From the NCBI RefSeq assembly GCF_008119785.1, contig NZ_VSFA01000012.1:57407-121406 (forward strand): DNA of 64,000 nucleotides. Direction: 5' to 3'. The position numbers and the translations under genes were made by a program. The notes under the pieces were generated by a model. That model did not search any database and was not told the origin of the DNA. It saw only the letters and a program-made list of their open reading frames with translations. This document shows positions 49,859-58,896 of the stretch, one piece after another; the first letter of the stretch is position 1; each line of letters starts with the position of its first letter. Origin of the DNA: Micromonospora sp. MP36. GTDB lineage: Bacteria; Actinomycetota; Actinomycetes; Mycobacteriales; Micromonosporaceae.

Positions 49859-49959
49859 GACGCTGGTCTATCGATTTCCACCGGGCCGCCTGCCTGCGGC
49901 TTCTCTCTCTCCAGCCCCGACGCGTCGGTCGCAACAGGCGATTGCTGCGCTCGGTGGAT

Positions 49960-50562
<603 letters not shown>

Positions 50563-51005
50563 GGATTAAGTGGCCGCCGGTGTGGCCAGTCTTGCTGTGA
50601 ATCGCCACATCCACCAATTGCATGGGCGCGCAGTCCTGGTGATGGTTCCACGTCCACCTGCCCTTTCTATAGGCCGCGTTGATGCCGGCAGCCTGGTCGG
50701 CAAGCCTGAAATCCTTCTGCCGATCGCCGGTCAGCGTAATGCGGACGTCCGGCACAGTCGGGTCCGTCCACGCCGAGAAATCCGGGAATCCCTGCGCGGC
50801 GAATGGAATCCCCGTCACCGGGTGGGTACTACCAGCCAGGTGCGCATTGATCGGACCGACCGGCGGGCCACCGGTGGCACAGGTACATACGGCGTCATGA
50901 CCTCGTACCGATCCTCCGCAGTTATGGACCAACACTGGTTCGTTGCCGGCTACCACATTTTACGTGTGGACGTCGGGACGGTGACATCCCGCGGTCTTGT
51001 GATCG
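50563..51005 (-). pseudogene. Orphan polymorphic-toxin tip: decayed Hint tail plus WHH-type nuclease domain
   Basis: The minus strand reads a degenerate Hint C-terminus (RDVTV, DVHT, then a stop, then VVAGNEPVLVHNC) followed by a ~125-residue toxin domain. The toxin contains GIPFAAQGFPDFSAWTD, RQKDFRLADQAAG and WTWNHHQDCAPMQLVDVAIH with SKTGHTGG, the signature of HNH/Endo VII-type WHH nucleases. Compared with the intact Hint of the RHS toxin at 51737 it has one missing base and a TAC-to-TAA change. The C-terminus is cut by the IS3 remnant. It has no delivery module and is a displaced cassette. Confidence 0.8.
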
Positions 51006-51032
51006 AAGAGTTTTTAGACCTTGCCCACGGCC

Positions 51033-51082
51033 ACTAGCGGCGCCCCGGCCAGGGATCGTGCTCTGGTCGGGGCGCCGCTAGT
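51033..51082. terminator. Strong hairpin after the toxin-immunity unit
   Basis: ACTAGCGGCGCCCCG and CGGGGCGCCGCTAGT form a perfect 15-bp stem around a 20-nt loop with its own CCAG/CTGG pair. It separates the immunity gene side from the orphan tip. Confidence 0.82.
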
Positions 51083-51088
51083 TGGGTG

Positions 51089-51175
51089 TCAGTCGTCGGT
51101 GGGTTGGGGGCCGTCGTCCTGGCCGTGGTCGTCAGGGCGTAGGGCTCGGTTCATGATATTCGTTGCATCGTGCAT
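51089..51175 (-). pseudogene. 28-codon remnant or small protein downstream of the immunity gene
   Basis: A frame from ATG 51175 encodes MHDATNIMNRALRPDDHG and a short acidic end. It looks like the C-terminus of a larger protein rather than a complete gene, perhaps a lost immunity gene. There is no good ribosome binding site. Confidence 0.35.
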
Positions 51176-51256
51176 TTGTGGTCGGGGCGCGCCCCTACGA
51201 TCTTCCAGAGGACCGCAGATTGGATGGGTCGGGCTCACGAGAAGGCCGTTGGATTG

Positions 51257-51691
51257 CTACCAAAGTGCAGCTGGGTTGCCTGATAAACCCCCTGAAAGAA
51301 CCGTCCGCAACTGATTCAACATTGATCTAAACGACCGGTCATCAAGATCATGACCGAACCACCAATCGGTACTCGATCTCTCGTCGAGGAAAACCAGGAC
51401 AGCCCGCTCAGCGATTTCAATAAGCTCACGAGTGGGAGGGGGAATTGGATTTGATGGACCACAAATGACCGACTTGAAGTCATCACCACCTTCCAACTCG
51501 CGGGCCACCAAGGCGGCTGCAGCAACGGCATAGACGCCATCGCGGCCGTCGAAGCGATGCCCCTTCGAGACAACCATCTCGAGCGCGGACTTCAAGCAGG
51601 CAGACCGATCTTCCTCGCTGAGGTCATCGAGCTGATAGGAGAAGTTCGCCGCGTCGTCATCATCGAATATGCGCTCGCCCCAGTTACCCAC
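51257..51691 (-). CDS. DUF4259 protein, probable immunity protein of the GIY-YIG toxin
   Basis: With the GTG at 51691 (AGGTG 6 nt upstream) the protein has 144 residues. It begins MGNWGERIFDDDDAANFSYQ, the DUF4259 signature (usually MGTWG..FDDD.A.DF), then a helical body (AVAAAALVARELEGGDDFKS, LIEIAERAVLVFLDE). It starts 45 nt after the toxin stop on the same strand, where immunity genes of polymorphic toxins sit. Its DNA is visibly poorer in GC than the surrounding chromosome, suggesting transfer. Neutralisation of the toxin is inferred from position. Confidence 0.75.
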   Translation of the reverse strand: MGNWGERIFDDDDAANFSYQLDDLSEEDRSACLKSALEMVVSKGHRFDGRDGVYAVAAAALVARELEGGDDFKSVICGPSNPIPPPTRELIEIAERAVLVFLDERSSTDWWFGHDLDDRSFRSMLNQLRTVLSGGLSGNPAALW

Positions 51692-51736
51692 TACATGCAC
51701 CTACGACAGTCGGCAGAAAGATCGTAACCATGGTGA

Positions 51737-54700
51737 TCAGCTCTCCCCTTCCGGCAAGCGGAAAAGAGGTTTCTGAACAAATCGCCGAAGGCTGTTGTAA
51801 ACGTTCCTGGTGTTCGGCTCAATTGGACTACTGAGCTTGAATCCATATTCTTGCAGTTGATCTTTGATGATGTATTCCATGACCTTGAGATCGTCCGCGC
51901 TGCCGCATACATGAATGCAGACGGCATCCTTGGGATCATTCAGTCGCCCCTTGCCCATATGCTCACCGAAGCGCCTGGTGAAGTTGTTGGTTTGCCCCAC
52001 ATACACGTGACCTGGCTTACTCGCATCGTCAAAAATATAAACGCCCTGATTCTTGTTGCAGTTGTGCACCAGGACCGGGGTGCCGCCCGCCAACACATAG
52101 TACGTGTGTATGTCGGAGACGGTGAGGTCTCGCATGGTTTTGTAGCCGCGGTAGTTGTGGACCTTGGCCACCGTCACGAATTCGCCCGATGCGGTCTTCA
52201 GCCACTCAGTTGCTTGAAGGTCGCCGGCGTTGATCCACTCGTTCCGACTGTCACTCCAGAAGGGGTGGTGCTGTGTGGTCTTGAGGGTGACGAACTTGCC
52301 GTCCTTGGTTCGGACGGACAGGTCGGTCAGGTCCTCGTCCTGGTTGATGTGCAGCGCCTCCACCGTCTCGGCAGTGGTGTCGCCTGTCTCGGGGTCGTGC
52401 GCCAGGACTTTGTCGCCTTCGGCCACGTTCGCGATGGGGCGGGTGCTTCCGTCGGCCATCAGGACGTGGGTTGATGGGTCGAAGCTGTGTTCGCACCCGG
52501 ACTTCTTGGGGGGTGCTTCGACGTTCTTTGTGGGGGGCTTGCCCTTGGTGCCGGGATCCGGCTTTTTCTCGGGCGTGGGTGGGGTTTTGGGGTTGACCGC
52601 CGCTCGCTCCTTGGCCCGCGCATCGGCCTTGATCTTGGCGAATTCCTCGGCTTCCTTGCGCGGGTTCATCTTGGGCGTGAGGCGTTCGAGTGCTTCTTCG
52701 CCGAGTGCCCTTTCTGCTTTCTTGGCGCCCTGTTGCACGGTCTCCTTGCAGAGACTCTTTGCGAACTTGCAGATTGGCGGGCCAGGGAGGATGGCGATCG
52801 CTGCCATCTTCCAGTCGCCCTCGTAGGCGTAGAGAGCGGCGTCTGCGATGTCAGCGGGGGTTCCGATGATGGGAACCGCGGAGACGTAGCCAGCCATGTC
52901 GTGGAGGGCCGGGTTGTTGAACAGGCCCGGGTCAACTCGCGTCGAGACGAGGTTTCCCTCCTCCATGTAATCCTGGCAGGCGTAGCCGCCCTTTCCCGCC
53001 GCCCAGCACGGCGCCGAGAGGTTTTGCAGGTCGGACGGGTTGGCGTACTCGGGGATGATTTCGCCGCTCGGATCACTGAAGGTGACCGGGTTGTTGGCGG
53101 CGTACGTGTACGCCGGCATCTGTTGCGGGTTTCCTGGGTCGTTGATCGGGTCGACGGAGATGAACCGGCCGATCGTTGGGTCGTATTCGCGGGCTCCGAG
53201 GTGGGTCAGGCCTGTGGGGTCCTGGTAGCCGCCGAGGAAGCCCTGTTGGTTGGGCCAGCTGACTGCTGCTCCGCGTGGCGTTCCATAGGGGGTTTGTCGG
53301 CGTTGGGTGATCGTCTGGTTGGTGTCGGTGCCGACGCTGACCAGGGAGGTGCCTTGGTGGTCGCTGGCCAGCCAGGTGATCCCGGTGACTGTTCGTTGGG
53401 CGATGGTCTCGCCGTTGAACGAGTAGTACCGGGTGGCGTCGACCTGGCCGTTGCTCGCGTTCTTGCGCACCTCTTGGTCGCCGAGGAAGAGGGTGCTGCC
53501 GGTGGGGTCTGTCGCGATGAGCCGGTTACCGGCGGCGTCGTAGATGTAGGAGCTGGTGCCGGTGCTGTCGGTCACCGACGCCAGGTGTCCTTCGACGTCC
53601 CAGGTCAGGGTTTGCTGCCCGGACTTTCCGGGGCGGGTTTTGGTGTTGCCAGCTTCGTCGTAGGTGTACGAGCCGGTCGTGGTGCCGATGTCGTCGGTTC
53701 GGCTCCAGCCGTCGAGCCGGTGCGGCTGGGCCGCTCCTGCCGCCGGGTAGGAGTAGGTGGTGGTGACCGTGCCGGTCGGGGTGCCCCGCTCGGTCTGGGT
53801 CAACCGGTTGCCGATCCGGCCCTTCGGATCGTCGGGAGCGCCGAAGGACCACTGCTGCCAGTACGGCGCCGGTCCGCCGAGGTCCTCCTCGGTCTGCGGC
53901 TTCGTGTTGCAGTCGAAGGAGAGAGGTGTCCAGGCTTCGGTGAGCCGGCGCTGGTGGTCGTAGGTGAAGCATTGGGTGTCCCGTGGGCGGGCACCGGAGT
54001 TGTCGTCGATCTTGAGGATGTTGCCGCTGGCGTCGTAGTCGTAGAACGTGTTGGCGATGTACGCCGGGGACGTCGAGCGGATGATCGCGCTGCTGGTGAC
54101 CCGGCCGGTGCTCTCGTCGTACCGGTTCGTGGTTTGAACGGACTTCGCACCGGTCAGTGCGGTCGCCCGGGTGAGGGTGCTCAGTTCGTACAGGTTGGTG
54201 TAGCCGGACTGGACGACGTAGTGGGTGGCGTCTCCGTAGTCGGTGGCGAGCTTGTCGGGCATTGCGTACGTCGAGTCGTACTTGTAGGTCAGGATTTCCT
54301 GGCTGAGCCCGCCGGCAGCGGGCAGGGTGACGGTGTTGGGTGAGCCGTCGGCTAGGAAGCTGGCCTTGGAGGTGAAGCTGCAGGTCGCCGCGCCGATGCC
54401 GCAGAACCCGGCCTGGGAGGATGGCAGCGTCAGCTTTGTCTGGGTCGGCCGATACAGCGTGTCGACGGTGATGGTTTCGCTGCGGTATTCGTCGTTGCCG
54501 ATCCATCGGGAGGCGGACTTTGTGACGCCCTTGACCGGTAGGTCGTAGGTGTATGAGATCCGCTTGGCACCGGTGAGGCTGCTTTCCCGGACGGTGTCAA
54601 GCCGGCCCATGCGGTCGTAGGTGTACCAGAGGTCCGGGGTGTCGGGCCGGGAGTCGGTTGTCTTCTCCAGGTCGCCCAACGTGTTGTACTGCAGCGTTGA

Positions 54701-57700
54701 CGTGCCGTTGTCCGGGTCGCTGGACGAGATGAGGCGGCCCTGGATGTCGTAGGAGTACGACCAGGTGTTGCCGGAGGCGTCCTTGACGGTGGCCAGCTGT
54801 CCGACGGGGTGGTAGGTGTAGCTGGTCTCGTCGTAGGTGCCGGTTGCCGCGTGACCGTGATACTGCCGCAGCTTTTCCACGCGGCCGTGTGCGTCCGTCC
54901 AGATGGTGCTCGCCGAGTCACCCTCGGGCGGCACCACGGTGGTGTGGTCGCCGGAGTATGTGGTGGATGTGCGGGCCTTTTCCACCTGCACGCTCGCCTG
55001 GGTTCCGAACAGGATCGAGTGGATCGGCCGGCCGGCGGTGTCGTACAGGGTCCGCGTCTGGCTGGGCACGTCCTGGTCCAGGCGTGACTTGATGATGCTG
55101 GTGTCGATTGCGCCGGAGTCGTAGTAGGACGCGTTGGCCTTGTAGATGCGGCCTGCGGCGTCGTAGAAGGTGTCGGTCAGGATTCGGCCGGTACCGTACG
55201 CGGCCTCCTGTGTCTGCCGGGGTCGTCCGAGCGCGTCCAGCAGGGTGTAGGAGGTGTCGTATGTGCCGTTGGAGTTCAACGACGTCGTGGTGATCGAGGA
55301 TGGCGCCGTCTTGGACAGGTTGTAGCTGTAGCTCGTTGACGGTGCTGACGGGTAGGTGGCCCTCGGCCGGTTCGGCAGCCACAGGGAGGTGGCCCGGCCC
55401 ATGGCGTCGTAGCTGATCTCGGTTATCCGGTCGTTGGGGTCGGTGGTCTTGACCGGGACGCCGAACGCGGGGTCGAGGTCGACGGTGTTTTTCCAGAGCA
55501 GCGGGTTGGTCGTGACCATCTGGGTGACCGGTCCGCCGGCCGACGGTGTGTAGTCCGTCGTGGTCGTTTCTCCCGCGATGTCCGTGGTCTCCTTCACCCG
55601 GCCATACGGGTCGTACTTCGTGGTCGACACCTGTTGATATGCGCGAGTTCCACCGCTGAAGCTCTTGATCGTCTCGACGGCGGTGACCAGGCCGTCCGTC
55701 GGCGCGGCCCCATAGCCGAGAGAGTCGAAGCTGAACCGGGTGTCAGCGGTGATCTGGTTTTCCGCCGTGGGGGCAGTGGCGCAGCGGTCGGCCCAGCCGT
55801 GGACCCGCCGAACCGGGGTGAGGAGCCAGTCGGCGGTGTTGCGGGCGTACTCGGTCTGCACGCACCCCTCGTCACCGGTCTTGGCGTCGTCCCCGCCGTC
55901 CTCGACGCTGGTCGGCATGCCGTAGCTGTCGAAGGTGTAGGTGGTCGTGCGCCGGCGCACGACGGTGTCCGTGGCGGCCCGGCTGTGGACCGCACCGACC
56001 CGGGAGTACCGCGCCTCGGCGATCGGCGTTCCGGAGCGGGTGGCGGTTGGGCTGGAGCGCCACATGTCGTTCACGGTCGCGGCGATCACCGTCGAGCCGA
56101 GCCACTGGATCCGTTCGCGGGGCGTGCCCGCGAAGTGGTCGTAGTCGTTCGTCGCGCCGCCCTCACGGCCCTGCACCTGAGTGGTGCGGGTGCCGCCGGC
56201 GGCGAGTTTGTCGCCGTACATCCCCCGGTAGTAGAGGGTTTCGGTCTTGGTCCGCTCGGCGCCCTCACCGACGTAGGTGATGACCGTCGGGTAGCCGCGC
56301 CACTGCGACCAGCTCCGGCGGCTGTCGGGGGTGATGCCGGTGTCCTCGTCGTAGTGCCACAGCGGCTCATTGCCGGTGTTGACGTACTCGTAGGCGGTGC
56401 GCAACGGACGCGCGCCGCCGGTGTGGTCGATCTGCTGGACCTCGGTCACCACGTATTTGTGGAAGTAGTCGGTGATCGGGTCGGTGTAGCCCTGCGGGGT
56501 CCACTTCACCGGGTAGCAGCGCAGGGTGTTGCTGTCCAGTGCGGTCGGAATGACGCTGCCCGCGGCGCACTGCCGGGGGCTGTAGGTCACGAAGATTTCG
56601 CCGCCGGTCTCCAGCTTGATCGAGTTGACGCGCCACCAGTTCATGGCCAGTGCCCAGTCGCTGCCGGAGGCGTCGACCCGGTTCTGCATCTGGATGCCGG
56701 AGAAGGTCACCTCGGGCGCCGTGACGGTGGTGCCGTTAAGGCCGCGGTGGGTGATTCCTTCGAGCCAGAGGCCGGCGCGGGTGCCGTCGCCGGGGTCGAG
56801 GAAGCTGTGCCGGAAGGTCCAGGAGTCCGCCGCCTGGTACGACGAGGTGGCGGCCTTCCACACCTTGGTGGTGATGACCGTGGTCCGCTTGGCCGACCAG
56901 AAGGTCGGCGCGGCGTTCAGGCACGGGTTGGTGGTAGCGGTGCACTCCTGGTCCCACGGGGTGTCGGGCCAGGTGGTGGCGTTCTTTGTGGTGCAGTTGG
57001 CCAGGCAGCGGTCGAGGTTGGTGAAGTCGACCCGGACCGGGACGTTCTCGATGTACGGGCTGGTGGCCGCGTACTCGGTGTTGTCCCGGTTGTCGGTGCC
57101 GTAGTCGATGCGTTTCAGGTAGGCGCCACGGTCATAGACGACGGGGGTCGCGGTGACCTTGTTCTTGGCGTAGTAGTTGGTTTCCTTGGTCCACCAGAAC
57201 GACATGGTGTTGCCGTGGATGTCCTGGACGTAGTCCAGGTTCCACCGCCACGCCTGCTTCTTGCCGCCGCAGTCGGAGGCGGCGAAAGTGCTGGCGTAGC
57301 AGGGCTCGCCCGGGTTGTTGCCGTAGACGGGCACGGTGAGCACGGAATTGGTCGTCGGGCGACCGGATGACCAGCCAGGCAGCTGGTGCCGGCCGAACCA
57401 GTACTGGGTGCCGTCGGTGGTGGTCAGCTTCCAGTACTCGTTGTCGTTGTCGTAGTTGCCGTAGTCCGGTGTCGTGAGCAGCTCGATTTTCGAGCCGTCC
57501 TCGTTACGGGGATGCCACTTCCCGTCGCTGCCCTTGAGCAGCTCGACCGACGAGCCGCCGAGGGAGAGGAGGGCGTTGTCGGGGCCCCAGCACAGGTCAC
57601 CGGTCTTGGTGGTGTTGTTGGCGTTGCCGCCCATGTCGTCGGCGCACGGCTTGTACCTGCGCTCGATGAAGCCTGGGGAGTAGTCGAAGCCCTCCCCGAA

Positions 57701-58732
57701 CGCGCCTGGCTGGTTGTTCGTGGCCGCCTGCCGACCGTCCACGGACTGAGAGGAATAGCTCAGGCCCAGGCTGGGCGATGGCCCGCCCGGTCCCGGCGGC
57801 GTGCGCATCGGGTATGACCACTGGAAGCTGCCGGTGGCGCCGCTGTGGCCCCACGACGAGGCGGGCGCGAGGCTGGAGGCGGTGAAGTCACCGGCCCCAC
57901 CCGACGGGCCGCTGGTCAGCGCGACCAGCGTGCCGGCACTCGCCGCGGTGGAGGAGACGCCCAGCCGCTTGGCGTCGGTCGGCGACACCGCGGCCCGGAC
58001 GGGGGACGCTGTCACGGTCGCCGACACGGTGCCCATCCGTACATGGTTTTGCGAGTCCAGGGGTGTCGGCTCGCAGCCCTTGGCACCCGGCGTCGTCAGG
58101 GCGCAGTCCGGCAGGCGGACCAGGCGCAGCCGCGACGACCAGTCGGCACCGTACGCGGTGGCGAAGGCGGAGTAGTCGACGTTCACCTCGACCTGCCCGG
58201 CCGAGGCTGCCCCGTCGGTACGCCCGATTCGCACCAGGAGGCCGTTGACGCCGGCGGCTTGGGCCTGGGCCTTAGGCAGCACCTCCACTCGCACCTTCGC
58301 AGGAGGGGTTGGTGTGCTGCGAGCTGCTGCCGGGCTGGTCACCGGACGTACCGTCACTGGCAGCGTCCCGGCCCGCACCGGCGAGGCGGTGGCCGATCGG
58401 GAACCAGCGGCGTTCGGCGTGAGGGTGACCTCGGCGTGACCAGCCGCTGGCCACACCGGCTCCGGACGCTTGACCTTGGCCGCGGCCTCCTCGGGGTCAG
58501 GTCCCGGCTTGGTGGTCTTGACGGGGTAAACCGGTGCGGATGCGTAGCGTTGCGGCTCGAGGCGCGGGGCCTTTGCGGCCTGCTGCGCCTGGGCGGGCAC
58601 CTGTCCACCGATCGTTCCAGCGAGCACCGCGAGGAGACCGGCGGCAAGAAGCTTCCGGCTCGGTTGCCGAATTCCGTCAGCCGGTAGGCGCCGCCCTGGG
58701 CGGTACGCGCGGCCCTTTCTGACCGTTTTCAT
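51737..58732 (-). CDS. RHS-repeat polymorphic toxin with Hint autoprotease and GIY-YIG nuclease tip
   Basis: With the ATG at 58732 the protein has 2331 residues. A signal peptide (LLAAGLLAVLAGTIGGQVPA, residues ~28-48) leads to an N-terminal region and a long RHS/YD-repeat shell with dozens of YDxxGR units (YDPYGRV, YDAMGRA, YDAAGNRL). The RHS-associated core (GAREYDPTIGRFISVDP) is near residue 1840. Then come a pre-toxin segment (AGYVSAVPIIGTPADIADAA), a Hint domain from C2080 (STHVLMADGSTRPI) to VLVHN/C2225, and a 106-residue GIY-YIG nuclease (GVYIF, HVYVGQTNNFTRRFGEH, MEYIIKDQL). Hint should cut before C2225 and release the nuclease. The exported RHS shell, probably Sec-secreted, would carry it to neighbours. 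Confidence 0.93.
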   Translation of the reverse strand: MKTVRKGRAYRPGRRLPADGIRQPSRKLLAAGLLAVLAGTIGGQVPAQAQQAAKAPRLEPQRYASAPVYPVKTTKPGPDPEEAAAKVKRPEPVWPAAGHAEVTLTPNAAGSRSATASPVRAGTLPVTVRPVTSPAAARSTPTPPAKVRVEVLPKAQAQAAGVNGLLVRIGRTDGAASAGQVEVNVDYSAFATAYGADWSSRLRLVRLPDCALTTPGAKGCEPTPLDSQNHVRMGTVSATVTASPVRAAVSPTDAKRLGVSSTAASAGTLVALTSGPSGGAGDFTASSLAPASSWGHSGATGSFQWSYPMRTPPGPGGPSPSLGLSYSSQSVDGRQAATNNQPGAFGEGFDYSPGFIERRYKPCADDMGGNANNTTKTGDLCWGPDNALLSLGGSSVELLKGSDGKWHPRNEDGSKIELLTTPDYGNYDNDNEYWKLTTTDGTQYWFGRHQLPGWSSGRPTTNSVLTVPVYGNNPGEPCYASTFAASDCGGKKQAWRWNLDYVQDIHGNTMSFWWTKETNYYAKNKVTATPVVYDRGAYLKRIDYGTDNRDNTEYAATSPYIENVPVRVDFTNLDRCLANCTTKNATTWPDTPWDQECTATTNPCLNAAPTFWSAKRTTVITTKVWKAATSSYQAADSWTFRHSFLDPGDGTRAGLWLEGITHRGLNGTTVTAPEVTFSGIQMQNRVDASGSDWALAMNWWRVNSIKLETGGEIFVTYSPRQCAAGSVIPTALDSNTLRCYPVKWTPQGYTDPITDYFHKYVVTEVQQIDHTGGARPLRTAYEYVNTGNEPLWHYDEDTGITPDSRRSWSQWRGYPTVITYVGEGAERTKTETLYYRGMYGDKLAAGGTRTTQVQGREGGATNDYDHFAGTPRERIQWLGSTVIAATVNDMWRSSPTATRSGTPIAEARYSRVGAVHSRAATDTVVRRRTTTYTFDSYGMPTSVEDGGDDAKTGDEGCVQTEYARNTADWLLTPVRRVHGWADRCATAPTAENQITADTRFSFDSLGYGAAPTDGLVTAVETIKSFSGGTRAYQQVSTTKYDPYGRVKETTDIAGETTTTDYTPSAGGPVTQMVTTNPLLWKNTVDLDPAFGVPVKTTDPNDRITEISYDAMGRATSLWLPNRPRATYPSAPSTSYSYNLSKTAPSSITTTSLNSNGTYDTSYTLLDALGRPRQTQEAAYGTGRILTDTFYDAAGRIYKANASYYDSGAIDTSIIKSRLDQDVPSQTRTLYDTAGRPIHSILFGTQASVQVEKARTSTTYSGDHTTVVPPEGDSASTIWTDAHGRVEKLRQYHGHAATGTYDETSYTYHPVGQLATVKDASGNTWSYSYDIQGRLISSSDPDNGTSTLQYNTLGDLEKTTDSRPDTPDLWYTYDRMGRLDTVRESSLTGAKRISYTYDLPVKGVTKSASRWIGNDEYRSETITVDTLYRPTQTKLTLPSSQAGFCGIGAATCSFTSKASFLADGSPNTVTLPAAGGLSQEILTYKYDSTYAMPDKLATDYGDATHYVVQSGYTNLYELSTLTRATALTGAKSVQTTNRYDESTGRVTSSAIIRSTSPAYIANTFYDYDASGNILKIDDNSGARPRDTQCFTYDHQRRLTEAWTPLSFDCNTKPQTEEDLGGPAPYWQQWSFGAPDDPKGRIGNRLTQTERGTPTGTVTTTYSYPAAGAAQPHRLDGWSRTDDIGTTTGSYTYDEAGNTKTRPGKSGQQTLTWDVEGHLASVTDSTGTSSYIYDAAGNRLIATDPTGSTLFLGDQEVRKNASNGQVDATRYYSFNGETIAQRTVTGITWLASDHQGTSLVSVGTDTNQTITQRRQTPYGTPRGAAVSWPNQQGFLGGYQDPTGLTHLGAREYDPTIGRFISVDPINDPGNPQQMPAYTYAANNPVTFSDPSGEIIPEYANPSDLQNLSAPCWAAGKGGYACQDYMEEGNLVSTRVDPGLFNNPALHDMAGYVSAVPIIGTPADIADAALYAYEGDWKMAAIAILPGPPICKFAKSLCKETVQQGAKKAERALGEEALERLTPKMNPRKEAEEFAKIKADARAKERAAVNPKTPPTPEKKPDPGTKGKPPTKNVEAPPKKSGCEHSFDPSTHVLMADGSTRPIANVAEGDKVLAHDPETGDTTAETVEALHINQDEDLTDLSVRTKDGKFVTLKTTQHHPFWSDSRNEWINAGDLQATEWLKTASGEFVTVAKVHNYRGYKTMRDLTVSDIHTYYVLAGGTPVLVHNCNKNQGVYIFDDASKPGHVYVGQTNNFTRRFGEHMGKGRLNDPKDAVCIHVCGSADDLKVMEYIIKDQLQEYGFKLSSPIEPNTRNVYNSLRRFVQKPLFRLPEGES

Positions 58733-58841
58733 CGCTCCCTTTCCGAGAGGTGTCTGCACCGCGCACGGGGTTGTGGCGGCGCGGGCCGGTCCGGTGCGGA
58801 CGCAGTTCCTCCGGCGGCACCCGGTTCGGCCGGTTGCTGGG

Positions 58842-58884
58842 AGGTGGCCGGAACGTGCCACGCGTTGGCACGTTCCGGCCACCT
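58842..58884. terminator. 19-bp perfect hairpin between the LamG gene and the RHS toxin
   Basis: Two 19-nt arms (58842-58860 and 58866-58884, beginning AGGTGGCCGGAACG) are exact reverse complements around the loop CGCGT. It follows the LamG stop by 12 nt on the minus strand and would terminate or attenuate transcription into the toxin gene. Confidence 0.88.
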
Positions 58885-58896
58885 GGTGGTTGGGGA

